Origin: CADEEN01 sp963706685
GTDB taxonomy: Bacteria > Pseudomonadota > Gammaproteobacteria > Burkholderiales > Burkholderiaceae_C
Direction of reading: 5' to 3'
DNA: 64,000 nucleotides
Assembly: GCA_963706685.1 (NCBI GenBank)
Contig: CAVPMY010000005.1
Location: 806,001-870,000 of the forward strand
Made by a program: the position numbers and the translations under genes. The notes under the pieces were generated by a model, which did no database searches, was not told where the DNA came from, and saw only the letters and a list, made by a program, of their open reading frames with translations. The first letter of the stretch is position 1. The number at the start of each line of letters is the position of its first letter. This document shows positions 29,071 through 38,047 of this stretch, piece after piece.

Positions 29071-32000
29071 GTGGTCTCGTCCTCACGGTCCGCTGCAGTA
29101 CCCCGTCGCATCGGCGGTGCAGTCGAAACGTCGCTGCCAAGTTGGGCCGTTTTCGCCATCACCTTCGTGGCCTACCTGGTGCTGGCGCGCCTGGGATTGA
29201 TGCTGGCCATCCAGCCCGGCAATGCCTCACCGCTGTTCCCGGCTGCCGGCCTGGGCCTGGCCGCGGCGTTTGTGTGGGGTCGCTGGGCCGTGGCAGCAGT
29301 GGCCGCTGCAGCATTGGCCGCCAACCTGTGGCATGTGTCAGCCGGCAGCACGCTCAGCCCGGTGATCGTCGCCACCTGGGCGGGCACCAGCGCCGGCGCC
29401 GCCTTGCAGGCCGCCGTCGGCGCGTGGATGGTGCGCCGCTTCGTGACGATGCCGCTGCTGCTGTCGGAGCCGGCCGACCTGGCGCGATTCATGTTGTTCG
29501 TGACGCCGCTGGCATGCCTGACGAGCGCCAGCATCGCGGTGCTGGTGTTGCTGGCCGGTGGCACGATCGGCGCTGCGGCCGCGCCCGGCACCTGGGGCGC
29601 CTGGTGGGTGGGCGACACGCTCGGCGTGTTCATCGTGGCCCCGATCGTCTGGGCCTTCATCGCCGGGCCGCGGGAGGCCTGGGCGCCACGACGCTGGGCC
29701 GTGGCGCTGCCGTTGGCCATTGCCACGGGCGTGATGGCGCTGGGCATTGCCGAATCGATACGGGGCGACGAGGCGCGCGCGCACAACGCCTTCCAGCGCG
29801 ACGCCGATTTCCTGACCAGTGAACTGACCGCGCGGCTGCAAGGCCCGCTGCGGGCGCTCGAAGCCATGCGCGGCTTGGCCGAAGCTGCGCCCGGGCTGGA
29901 CCGCGACGTCTTTCGCCGCAGCACCGCACCGTGGATGATCGATGCTCCGGGCCTGGCTGCGCTCGGCCTGTCGGAGCGCGTCGCGCGCGCCGACCTGGCA
30001 GAGTTCGAGGCCCGCGAGCGCACATCGGGCGCCAGCGACTTCCGCGTCGTCGAGCGCTGGCCCACGGGGCAGCCACCAAGCAGCGACGATTGGCTGATTG
30101 CGATCCGTTTTGTTGAACCGATGGCCGGCAACGCCGCCGCGGTCGGCGTGAACTCGCGCTCGGTGCCCAACGCCCGCCAGGCCATCGACGTGGCCGTGCG
30201 CAGTGGGCGCCCCGTGGCCACTGCGGGTTTCGCACTGTCGCAAGGCGGTCTCGGCGTGGTGGTCTACCAGGCCCTGTACCGCGGCGAGCCGACCACCGCC
30301 GATGAGCGCCTGGCCAGTTTGCGCGGCATGGTCTTTGCGACGCTGCGTCCCGCAGACCTGCTGCGCGCGCTGGCTGGTCCCTCGTCGACGACGAGCGCGC
30401 AGTGCCTGATCGACAACGACGCTGCCGCCGGACTGCGCGTGCTCGCCGCCAGTGGGGCGGCCGGCTGCGACGAAACGGCCTCCGCGCAGCAACCCGCGCA
30501 TGTGGCGGCGCTGCCCTTTGCCGGCCGGCAGTGGGCGCTGCGTGTCACCAGCCTGGGCGACGGCGCAGCTGGCATCGGCCGCACCTGGCCGCTGGCCTTG
30601 GTGAGTCTGGCCACGGCGTCGATGCTCGGCGCATTGCTGCTGATCATCACCGGCCGCGCCCGGCGCGTCGAAGCGGCGGTGGTGCAGCGCACCGCCGAGT
30701 TGCAGACCCAGGTCGTACAACGTCAACGCACGGAGGCGGCCTTGCGCGAAAGCCAGCAACGCTTGCGCAACATTCTCGACCACGCACCGATCGGCGTGGC
30801 CTATACCGACATCGAGGGCCGCATCCGTGAAGCCAACCCGTACTTGCGCGAACTGCTGGGCACGACCCGGGAGCGCTTGACCGGCCTGCCGATCGAGCGC
30901 CTGCTGCACAGCGACGACCGAGAGGCCGAAGCCCAGGCTCGCGCGCACCTGCTGGCTGGCGCGCTGCCGATGGCGCGAGCTCAGCTGCGCTTCGTCGCCG
31001 CCGATGGCCGCGACATCGCCACCCGCGCCAGCCTGAGCGTGCTGCGCAGCGCAAAGGACAACGAACCGCGGCGCATGGTCTGGGTGATCGAGGACATCAC
31101 CGAGCACCTGGCGCTCGAGGAGGCGCAGCACGCTCGTGAAGGCGCTGAGTCGGCCAACCGCGCCAAGAGCGAATTCCTCTCGCGCATGAGCCACGAGCTG
31201 CGCACGCCGCTGAACGCGCTGCTTGGCTTCACCCAACTGCTCGAACTCGATCGCAAGCAGGCGCTGGCGCCGCACCAACTCGAATGGACTGCACAGATGC
31301 GCCAGGCGGGTTGGCATTTGCTGCACATGATCAACGACACGCTGGACCTGGCACGCATCGAATCCGGGCACATCGAGCTCGAGCCGCGCACGCTCGACCT
31401 GGCCGAACTCGTCGATGCGGCACGTGCGCTGGTGCAGCAAGCCGCCGACAAGCACCGCATCCGGATCGACGCGCACCTGGCGCCAGGCGCCCATGCCGTC
31501 ATCGGTGACGCCACCCGCGTCAAGCAAATCCTCACCAACCTGCTGTCCAACGCCGTCAAGTACAACATCGACGGTGGCAACGTCATCGTTGCCAGCCGCA
31601 TGGCCGACGAGGGTCGGATTGCGCTCGACGTGATCGACACCGGCACCGGCATGAATGCGCAGCAGCAGGCGCAGTTGTTCCAGCCTTTCAACCGCCTCGG
31701 CCAGGAAGGCGGACCCGTCGAAGGCACGGGCATCGGTCTGGTGATCAGCCGGCGCCTGGCTGAGCTGATGGGCGGCACGCTGCACGCAAGATCTTCGGTC
31801 GGCATGGGCTCGACGTTCACACTCGAGCTGCCGCGCGCCGCAAGCGCCGAAGCGCCGCACCTGGACGGCGATGACGGCGGGCTGGTGGAGCCGGCGGCCT
31901 ACCGGCGTCGCGTCATTCACTATGTTGAAGACAACGCGACCAACGCGGAGGTCATGCGCGGCATCCTCGCACTGCGGCCTCAAGTCGAGCTGGAAATCTC

Positions 32001-32292
32001 CACCCTGGGCCTCGACGGCCTGGCCGCCATCAGACGGCGCCACCCGAGCCTGGTCCTTCTGGACATGCAATTGCCCGACATCGATGGCCTGGAATTGCTG
32101 CGGCACCTGCAAGCCAGCGCCGACACGTCGGACATTCCGGTCATCGTCGTCTCGGCAGACGCCACGGAGGCGCGAATCTCACAGGCCATCGCCGCCGGTG
32201 CGACGCATTACTTGACCAAGCCCGTCAACGTGGCCACCTTCCTGGCTGCGGTGGACAGCATCCTGGACCAGCTCGATACGCACTTCGGTTGA
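29071..32292 (+). CDS. Hybrid sensor histidine kinase: MASE1-CHASE-PAS-HisKA-HATPase-REC
   Basis: 1073 residues. Residues 20-215 form a MASE1 membrane sensor with about eight helices (PGNASPLFPAAGLGLAAAFV). Residues 250-490 look like an extracellular CHASE domain (VFRRSTAPWMIDAPGLAALG), followed by one helix. A PAS domain lies near 560-680 (LDHAPIGVAYTDIEGRI). The HisKA phospho-accepting His708 is in MSHELRTPLNALLGF. The HATPase has NLLSNAVKYN and GTGIGLVISRRL. A receiver domain at 945-1068 has acceptor D998 in LVLLDMQLPDIDG and the conserved lysine in YLTKPVN. No separate response regulator or diguanylate cyclase is adjacent, so its partner lies elsewhere or it works with the next transcription unit. 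The GTG start is a best guess. Confidence 0.9.
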   Translation: MVSSSRSAAVPRRIGGAVETSLPSWAVFAITFVAYLVLARLGLMLAIQPGNASPLFPAAGLGLAAAFVWGRWAVAAVAAAALAANLWHVSAGSTLSPVIVATWAGTSAGAALQAAVGAWMVRRFVTMPLLLSEPADLARFMLFVTPLACLTSASIAVLVLLAGGTIGAAAAPGTWGAWWVGDTLGVFIVAPIVWAFIAGPREAWAPRRWAVALPLAIATGVMALGIAESIRGDEARAHNAFQRDADFLTSELTARLQGPLRALEAMRGLAEAAPGLDRDVFRRSTAPWMIDAPGLAALGLSERVARADLAEFEARERTSGASDFRVVERWPTGQPPSSDDWLIAIRFVEPMAGNAAAVGVNSRSVPNARQAIDVAVRSGRPVATAGFALSQGGLGVVVYQALYRGEPTTADERLASLRGMVFATLRPADLLRALAGPSSTTSAQCLIDNDAAAGLRVLAASGAAGCDETASAQQPAHVAALPFAGRQWALRVTSLGDGAAGIGRTWPLALVSLATASMLGALLLIITGRARRVEAAVVQRTAELQTQVVQRQRTEAALRESQQRLRNILDHAPIGVAYTDIEGRIREANPYLRELLGTTRERLTGLPIERLLHSDDREAEAQARAHLLAGALPMARAQLRFVAADGRDIATRASLSVLRSAKDNEPRRMVWVIEDITEHLALEEAQHAREGAESANRAKSEFLSRMSHELRTPLNALLGFTQLLELDRKQALAPHQLEWTAQMRQAGWHLLHMINDTLDLARIESGHIELEPRTLDLAELVDAARALVQQAADKHRIRIDAHLAPGAHAVIGDATRVKQILTNLLSNAVKYNIDGGNVIVASRMADEGRIALDVIDTGTGMNAQQQAQLFQPFNRLGQEGGPVEGTGIGLVISRRLAELMGGTLHARSSVGMGSTFTLELPRAASAEAPHLDGDDGGLVEPAAYRRRVIHYVEDNATNAEVMRGILALRPQVELEISTLGLDGLAAIRRRHPSLVLLDMQLPDIDGLELLRHLQASADTSDIPVIVVSADATEARISQAIAAGATHYLTKPVNVATFLAAVDSILDQLDTHFG

Positions 32293-32380
32293 TTGACAAT
32301 CAATATAGTGTACGCACACTTCCTTAATTGTCGCTGGCCAGCTTCATGGTGCGATCTTTGACACCCAGCTTACGTGCTGG

Positions 32381-32407
32381 TCAGCACTCTCTAATCGAGA
32401 GTGCTAA
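32381..32407. promoter_or_regulatory. CIRCE operator (HrcA binding site) upstream of rpoH
   Basis: TCAGCACTC, nine spacer bases, then GAGTGCTAA. The consensus is TTAGCACTC-N9-GAGTGCTAA, so there is a single mismatch in 18 and the spacer length is exact. The centre lies about 54 bases before the rpoH start chosen here. In betaproteobacteria CIRCE sites before rpoH are known from comparative genomics. Binding of the repressor HrcA would place the heat-shock sigma factor under HrcA control. Confidence 0.93.
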
Positions 32408-32447
32408 TATTTCGGAACCCAAGTCTGTCGAAGTACTCGAAAACCCT

Positions 32448-33404
32448 ATGACTGCTTCAGCCCTGCCCTTTACCCAAGTGCCCACGGCCTCGCAATCGCT
32501 GGCCGTTCGCAACCCATGGGCCATGGTGCCGTCGATCGGCAACCTCGACGCCTACATTTCCGCGGTCAACCGCATCCCACTGCTGACGCAGCAGGAAGAG
32601 ACCGAAGCGGGGCGCAAGTTGCGCGACAGCGGCGACCTCGAAGCCGCCGGCCGCCTCGTGCTGTCGCACCTTCGCCTGGTGGTTTCCGTCTCACGCCAGT
32701 ACCTTGGCTATGGTCTGCCTCAAGGTGACCTGATCCAGGAAGGCAACGTCGGCTTGATGAAGGCCGTCAAGCGCTTCGACCCGGAACAGGGTGTGCGGCT
32801 GGTCAGCTACGCGTTGCACTGGATCAAGGCCGAGATCCATGAATACATCCTGAAGAACTGGCGCATCGTCCGTCTGGCCACGACCAAGGCCCAACGCAAG
32901 CTGTTCTTCAACCTGCGCTCGATGAAGGCAGCGTTCAAGGGCGATGCCGCCGAGGCCGACATGCACCGCAATACCTTGTCGCCGGTTGAAGCGCAACGCA
33001 TGGCACGCGAGTTGAACGTCAAGCCGGAAGAAGTGCGAGAGATGGAAACGCGCATGGCCGGCGGCGACGTGGCGCTCGAGCCGCAGAGCGACGATGACGG
33101 CGAAGAATCGTTTGCGCCGATCGCCTATCTGGCCGACGAGTCGAGCGAGCCGACGCGCGTGATCGAAGCGCGGCGCCGTGATGCGCTGTCGGGCGACGGC
33201 ATCACGCAAGCTCTCGAGGTGCTCGACGCACGCAGCCGTCGCATCGTCGAAGAGCGCTGGCTCAAGGTCAACGACGACAACTCGGGCGGCATGACGCTGC
33301 ACGAGTTGGCGTCAGAGTACGGCGTCAGTGCCGAACGCATCCGCCAGATCGAAGTCGCGGCGATGAAAAAAATGCGCGGCGCGCTGGAAGCGCAGGCAGC
33401 CTGA
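32448..33404 (+). CDS. rpoH: RNA polymerase sigma-32 factor (heat shock)
   Basis: 318 residues. Region 2 has the RpoH core-binding and -10 recognition stretches (GDLIQEGNVGLMKAVKRFDP, VRLVSYALHWIKAEIHEYIL). The RpoH box QRKLFFNLR is intact. Region 4 has the helix-turn-helix LHELASEYGVSAERIRQIE. It directs transcription of chaperone and protease genes. The ATG at 32448 (MTASALPFTQ) is chosen because the longer upstream frame would run through the CIRCE operator. Confidence 0.96.
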   Translation: MTASALPFTQVPTASQSLAVRNPWAMVPSIGNLDAYISAVNRIPLLTQQEETEAGRKLRDSGDLEAAGRLVLSHLRLVVSVSRQYLGYGLPQGDLIQEGNVGLMKAVKRFDPEQGVRLVSYALHWIKAEIHEYILKNWRIVRLATTKAQRKLFFNLRSMKAAFKGDAAEADMHRNTLSPVEAQRMARELNVKPEEVREMETRMAGGDVALEPQSDDDGEESFAPIAYLADESSEPTRVIEARRRDALSGDGITQALEVLDARSRRIVEERWLKVNDDNSGGMTLHELASEYGVSAERIRQIEVAAMKKMRGALEAQAA

Positions 33405-33454
33405 AGGCCAGGCCATAGCGTTCCTGGTTCGAACGACCGGGCCTCGGGCAGCGG

Positions 33455-34507
33455 TCAAGGCGTCGACCGGCGCTGGCCGGATGCCACACGCAGCTTGCGT
33501 TTTGCATAGTCCGAGGTGTTGACACCGACCAGCCCTTGGCTGAGCGCGCGCGGCAAACACATCAGCGCCGCCGCCCAGCTCAGCAATGCGAGCCGGTCCA
33601 GCGTCGTATAGCCAGGCCAGGCGCGAGCGCTGCGCGATGCGAGCCGCATCAGACCGAGCCGGCTGTCACCGGCATAGGGGTGATTCGCGCGATCGATCTT
33701 CCACGAGATGATCCGTGTGCGGATCTGTGTCGGCGTCGGCAACAGCGTTGCAGGCAGTGCAAACGGCAGGTCTGCGGCCACCATCTGCATGGCCAGTTGG
33801 CGCCGCTGATCGTCGAGCACCAGCGTCTCACGCAACGATCCGAGCACATTGCCGAACAGTCCGAGGGACTTGTTGGCACGCTTGTGCACCCGGTAGGAGC
33901 CCATCGGCATCGTCAGCGCCGCCACTTCGCCGCGGCAGGCTGCGGCCACATAGGGCACCGTGTCGGCGCACACCGGCCAGGCTGCCACGTCGAGCGGGAA
34001 GGACTTCTCGAGGGCGCTGCGGCGGTAAAGATTGCCGCTGCCGGGTGGGCCGCCATAGTGGCCGAAGACCTGCAGGATCGGCCGCACGTCACCGGTGTGC
34101 ATGGTGTAGGGGATGACGTTGCCGCTGTCATTGCCCTGTGCATCGATGACCCGCATCGGAAAGGCCACCTTGTTGACGCCATCGCGGGCCTGCGCCATGC
34201 AGCGCTCGATGCAAACGGCATCGAGCAGATCGTCGCAATCAAGATAGACGAGCCAGTCGCCGCGACTGTTGGCAAAGCAGCTGTTGTAGGCCGCGCCTTG
34301 CCCGCCGTTGGCTTGCCGGATGGCCTTGATGCGCTCGCCGAAGGCCGAGATGATCGACCACGAGTCGTCGCTGGAACCATCGTCCACGACCACCACTTCG
34401 ACATTGGGCCAGGTCTGGCGCAACGCGCTGTCGATGGTTTGCCCGACGTAGTTTGCGTAGTTGTAGCTGCAGATCAGGATCGAGACGAGCGGCGCAGTCG
34501 TGGTCAT
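33455..34507 (-). CDS. GT2 family glycosyltransferase
   Basis: 350 residues. GT-A core: VSILICSYNYANYVGQTIDSA, VEVVVVDDGSSDDS, then the DCDD metal motif in LVYLDCDDLLD. PPGSGNLYRRSALEK and WPVCADTVPY form the acceptor side. It lies alone between rpoH and the cox cluster, 17 kb from the polysaccharide locus. It may belong to a scattered exopolysaccharide pathway. The ATG at 34507 is used (an in-frame TTG lies at 34516). The 171 bases up to sco1 contain no gene I can support. Confidence 0.86.
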   Translation of the reverse strand: MTTTAPLVSILICSYNYANYVGQTIDSALRQTWPNVEVVVVDDGSSDDSWSIISAFGERIKAIRQANGGQGAAYNSCFANSRGDWLVYLDCDDLLDAVCIERCMAQARDGVNKVAFPMRVIDAQGNDSGNVIPYTMHTGDVRPILQVFGHYGGPPGSGNLYRRSALEKSFPLDVAAWPVCADTVPYVAAACRGEVAALTMPMGSYRVHKRANKSLGLFGNVLGSLRETLVLDDQRRQLAMQMVAADLPFALPATLLPTPTQIRTRIISWKIDRANHPYAGDSRLGLMRLASRSARAWPGYTTLDRLALLSWAAALMCLPRALSQGLVGVNTSDYAKRKLRVASGQRRSTP

Positions 34508-34678
34508 GAAGAACAAACGCTGGACCGCGCGTGATGCGCTGGGTCGGGTGTTGGGCAGCGACGCGTAGCGTATCCGAATGTCAGCAAGCTTCGCTTGGGC
34601 CCACGCTCACGGCACCGTGTTGCCCCATGAACGCGGGGTGGCTGTGCCGTGGCCGAGTCGCCGATCGGCCACCCACCG

Positions 34679-35263
34679 TCAAGCGCCGTTCAGCAGCAGC
34701 TTCACGTCCTGTGCCAGGGCATCGGCACCGCCACCGTAGCGCACGAACAGCCGCACCTGGCCATGCGGATCGAACACGAACGAGCCGGCGGTGTGGTCGA
34801 TCGTGTAGCTGCCTTCGCTCTTGCCCGGGACCTTGCTGAAAAAGACCTTGAAGTCACGCGCCGCGGCCTGCGTCTGTTCGAGCGTGCCGCGCAACGCCAC
34901 CACGTCATCGCCGAAGGAGCGCACGTAGGCCTTGAGCACCTGCGCCGTGTCGCGTTCAGGATCGACCGTCACGAAGACCGGCTGCACCTTGGCGCCGGAA
35001 GGTCCAAGTGCCTGGCGCACTGCGGCAATCTCGGCCAGCGTGCTCGGACAGACATCGGGGCATTGCGCGAAGCCGAAGAAGACGATGACCACCTTGCCGT
35101 TGAACTCTGCCAACGTTCTCGTCTTGCCGTCGACATCGGGCAGCGACAACGCCGTGGCGTAAGCAGCGCCGGTGATGTCGATGTTCTTGAACGCAGGCTT
35201 GGGTTTCTCGGCGCTGCAAGCGGCCAGCGTCACGGCGCTCAGCAACAGAAGTCGGCGTTCCAT
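34679..35263 (-). CDS. SCO1/SenC family copper chaperone for cytochrome oxidase
   Basis: 194 residues. The N-terminal signal ends in a lipobox (VTLAACS), so it is probably a lipoprotein facing the periplasm. The copper-binding CxxxC is in QCPDVCPST, and the distal His in TIDHTAGSFVFDP. SCO proteins deliver copper to the CuA site of subunit II. It is the last gene of the minus-strand cox block, two bases after ctaB. Confidence 0.93.
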   Translation of the reverse strand: MERRLLLLSAVTLAACSAEKPKPAFKNIDITGAAYATALSLPDVDGKTRTLAEFNGKVVIVFFGFAQCPDVCPSTLAEIAAVRQALGPSGAKVQPVFVTVDPERDTAQVLKAYVRSFGDDVVALRGTLEQTQAAARDFKVFFSKVPGKSEGSYTIDHTAGSFVFDPHGQVRLFVRYGGGADALAQDVKLLLNGA

Positions 35264-35265
35264 TT

Positions 35266-36165
35266 TCAGACGATGTAGTGGTCAACGAGCAGCGCCGCGA
35301 ACAGCCACGCCAGGTACCAGATGGAAAAGCGGAATGTACGCCGTGCCAACGCCTCGCTGTAGTTGCGCCACAGGCGCCAGGCCAGCATGATGAACCATGC
35401 GCCCAGCGCCACCGCGGCCGCCAGGTACACGAGGCCGCTCATGCCGTGGATAAAGGGCAGCAGCGACGCTGCAAACAAGACGAGGGTGTAGAGCAGGATC
35501 TGCAGGCGCGTGAAGTCGCTGCCGTGCGTGACCGGCAGCATCGGCAAGCCGGCGCGGGCATAGTCTTCGGCGCGGTACAGCGCCAGCGCCCAGAAATGCG
35601 GCGGCGTCCAGACGAAGATGATCAGCACCAGCAGCCACGCTTCAGCGCCCATCTCGCCGCGCATCGCCGCCCAGCCGAGCAGCGGCGGCATCGCGCCGGA
35701 CGCCCCGCCGATGACGATGTTTTGCGGCGTGGCCGGCTTGAGCACGACGGTATAGATGACCGCGTAGCCGACGAAGGTGGCCAGTGTCAGCCACATCGTC
35801 AGCGGATTGACCCACCACCACAGCAGCGCGCAGCCGAGCGCGCACAGCACGAAAGAGAACAGCAGCGTTTGCGTGTTGGTGAGCTCGCCCCGGGCGGTGG
35901 GCCGCCACGCCGTGCGCGCCATGCGGGCATCGATGCGCTGCTCGACGATGCAATTGAAGGCCGCCGCCGCCGCCGCGACGAGCCAGATGCCGGCCGACGC
36001 CGCCAGCAGCAATCGCCAGTCGGGCAGGCCGGGTTGCGCGAGCAGCATGCCGATGACAGCGCAGAAGACGATCAGCTGCACGACGCGCGGTTTGGTCAGC
36101 ACGTAGAACTGCCGCATGCGCGAGGGCGCTGTGGCGGCGATGGGAGGCGCGGTGGTGGTGCTCAT
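35266..36165 (-). CDS. ctaB: Heme O synthase (protoheme IX farnesyltransferase)
   Basis: 299 residues, UbiA prenyltransferase superfamily, with about nine membrane helices. The first Asp-rich-like motif is in NCIVEQRIDARMARTAWRP, and LKPATPQNIVIGGASGAMPPLLGW is the CtaB/CyoE signature. WTPPHFWALALYRAEDYARAG follows. It adds farnesyl to heme B to give heme O for the aa3 oxidase. The ATG at 36165 overlaps the ctaA stop as ATGA. Confidence 0.96.
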   Translation of the reverse strand: MSTTTAPPIAATAPSRMRQFYVLTKPRVVQLIVFCAVIGMLLAQPGLPDWRLLLAASAGIWLVAAAAAAFNCIVEQRIDARMARTAWRPTARGELTNTQTLLFSFVLCALGCALLWWWVNPLTMWLTLATFVGYAVIYTVVLKPATPQNIVIGGASGAMPPLLGWAAMRGEMGAEAWLLVLIIFVWTPPHFWALALYRAEDYARAGLPMLPVTHGSDFTRLQILLYTLVLFAASLLPFIHGMSGLVYLAAAVALGAWFIMLAWRLWRNYSEALARRTFRFSIWYLAWLFAALLVDHYIV

Positions 36166-37322
36166 GTCACCTCCCGATTTTCGTACACAGGCCAGGCGGG
36201 CGCGTGCTGGTGCGCCGTTGCTCGTGGTCGCAGGTAGGCGCGAGCCAGCAGCGTTGCGAGAAGCGCAGCCAACGCCGCGGCGCCACCGGTGTGCAACAGC
36301 GCGCCGACGAGGGGCCAGCCGAGCACGACGTTCGACAGACCGGTGCCCAACTGCAGCACCGCCAGCGCCGCCATGGCGGCGGCGAATCGGCGCAAGCCGA
36401 TGTCGCCCGTGACGAACAGTCGCCAGGCCAGCCACCCCATGGCACCGAGCACGACCACGGCCGCCAGGCGGTGCGACATGTGGATCGCCGTCAGCGCGGC
36501 AAACGGCAGGTAGGTGCCCGCGGCCGTCTCGCCGAGTTCTCGCTGCACGGTGAACGCGTGTGCAAAGTCCATCGGCGGCCACCACTGGCCCTGGCAGAGC
36601 GGAAACTCGGCGCAGGCGAGCACCGCGTAATTCGTGCTGACCCAGCCGCCGAGCGCGATCTGCACCAGCACAAGCGCGGCCACGGCCCAGACACCCACTG
36701 ACAACGGCCTTGACAGCCGCAAGGGACGCGGCACGAAGACCTGGTCCTGCACCGCCAACAGGGCCAACAGGCCGATGCCGCCGAGCAGGTGCAGCGTGAC
36801 GATGGCCGGATAGAGCTTCATCGTCACCGTCAGTGCACCGAAGGCGCCTTGTGCGATCACCCAGGCGAGCGTCAGCGTGGCCCACCACGGCGATGGCAGG
36901 TTGTCCTGGCGCCGCAGCGACCATGCCAGCACCGTTGTGACGACGATCAGCACGCCCACGGCCGTGGCCAGGTATCGGTGCACCATCTCGACCCAGGCCT
37001 TGCCATGGGTGACCGGCCCGCTCGGTTGCGCGCTCTGTGCGGTATGGATTTCATCGCGCGCGCCGATCGGGCTTGCGCTGCCATAACACCCCGGCCAGTC
37101 GGGGCAGCCCAGGCCGGAATCGGACAGCCGGGTGAAAGCGCCGAACAGCACGAGGTCGAAAGTCAGGAACAGCGTCAGCACGGTCAGCGCATGCAGGCGT
37201 TTGGCCGGCGCTGCGCCGCGGTGGCGCAGCCACACCCAGATCAGCGGGCCGAGCGCGATGGCCAGGCCCAGCAACGCCATGCGCGCCAGGGGCGACCAAT
37301 CGACCATTGAAGCCGAATCCAT
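36162..37322 (-). CDS. ctaA: Heme A synthase (COX15/CtaA family)
   Basis: 386 residues with eight membrane helices. LSDSGLGCPDWPGCYG carries the conserved cysteines of the first extracellular loop. The heme-ligand histidines are in EMVHRYLA, VTLHLLGG, IHMSHRLAAV and LLHTGGA. The second cysteine pair is in LACAEFPLCQG. It oxidises the C8 methyl of heme O to give heme A. The start overlaps the upstream gene's stop as TGATG, which fixes 37322 as the likely start. Confidence 0.95.
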   Translation of the reverse strand: MDSASMVDWSPLARMALLGLAIALGPLIWVWLRHRGAAPAKRLHALTVLTLFLTFDLVLFGAFTRLSDSGLGCPDWPGCYGSASPIGARDEIHTAQSAQPSGPVTHGKAWVEMVHRYLATAVGVLIVVTTVLAWSLRRQDNLPSPWWATLTLAWVIAQGAFGALTVTMKLYPAIVTLHLLGGIGLLALLAVQDQVFVPRPLRLSRPLSVGVWAVAALVLVQIALGGWVSTNYAVLACAEFPLCQGQWWPPMDFAHAFTVQRELGETAAGTYLPFAALTAIHMSHRLAAVVVLGAMGWLAWRLFVTGDIGLRRFAAAMAALAVLQLGTGLSNVVLGWPLVGALLHTGGAAALAALLATLLARAYLRPRATAHQHAPAWPVYENREVT

Positions 37323-38047
37323 CAGCGGCCCGGCGTGTCCCACGATGACGATGCGCGCAGCACGCGGTCGATGTCGCGCTTGAACTTTGCCGGATCGAGG
37401 TGCGGCGGCGCGCGCATCATCCAGCGGCCCATCGGATCGACGAGGTACAGGTGTGCGTCGAGCGACTCGCCGGGCGCCCCGGACAGCCAGGTCGCGAGAT
37501 CGGCGGCGGGCACGCGCAGGACCTGTGTAGCCGGCGGCGCTGCCAGGGCCGCCAGCAGCTCGGGCTTGATCGACGCGTTGTCCGTGACCAGCCACAGCTT
37601 GTCGATGCGGTCGCGCTCGCGTCCCGTCATCTCGCGCAATTGGCGCTGTGCAAAAAGGCGCTTTTCGCAGTCGGCCTCGCAGCGGGCAGGCCCCGCGACG
37701 ACGATCAGCCATTGACCGCGCAGCGTGTTCGGGCTGACGGCGTGGCCCTGCAGATCGACCAGCGGCAGATTCGCCGGAACGTCGCGTGCCGGCTCGATCA
37801 GCGTGGCGTAGTTGCTGCGCCCCTCGGGGCGGACCACGTAGAAGGTGAAATACGACGCGATCACCGGCGCCGCACAGGCCAGCAGGATCAACAGCAGCTG
37901 GCCGCGGCCGCCGCCGGCGCGGCGCGGCGCGGCTCCGGACGCGATGTCCAGGCGCGGCATCGTATGCACCGACATCTGCAGCGGCTCGATGGCGGTGTGA
38001 GGTCGCTCAGCGCCTTGTGCGGGGTTGGATGAGTTGGAACCAGACAT
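37322..38047 (-). CDS. Membrane-anchored protein of the cytochrome oxidase assembly cluster
   Basis: About 241 residues. One membrane helix (LLLILLACAAPVIASYFTFYVV) is followed by a thioredoxin-like periplasmic part: LVDLQGHAVSPNTLRGQWLIVVAGPARCEADCEKRL. The Cys-x3-Cys sits where SCO proteins carry theirs. It also has HLYLVDPMGRWMMRAPPHLDP near the end. A SCO-like redox or copper role in oxidase assembly is plausible but not shown. The start is uncertain: 38047 overlaps surf1 by 41 bases; 37975 (MSVHTMPRLD) avoids it. Confidence 0.75.
   Translation of the reverse strand: MSGSNSSNPAQGAERPHTAIEPLQMSVHTMPRLDIASGAAPRRAGGGRGQLLLILLACAAPVIASYFTFYVVRPEGRSNYATLIEPARDVPANLPLVDLQGHAVSPNTLRGQWLIVVAGPARCEADCEKRLFAQRQLREMTGRERDRIDKLWLVTDNASIKPELLAALAAPPATQVLRVPAADLATWLSGAPGESLDAHLYLVDPMGRWMMRAPPHLDPAKFKRDIDRVLRASSSWDTPGR

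Noticed and set aside
29338..32112. Minus-strand open frame of 924 residues
   Set aside because: Antisense to the hybrid kinase; no motif or plausible start.
32293..32321. TTGACA-like box as a sigma-70 promoter for rpoH
   Set aside because: No acceptable -10 box at 16-18 bases. A second TTGACA at 32358 has the same problem, so no promoter is called.
33420..33445. GGTTCGAACGACC, similar to a tRNA T-loop
   Set aside because: No acceptor, D or anticodon arms can be built around it; it lies in the short gap between rpoH and a glycosyltransferase gene.
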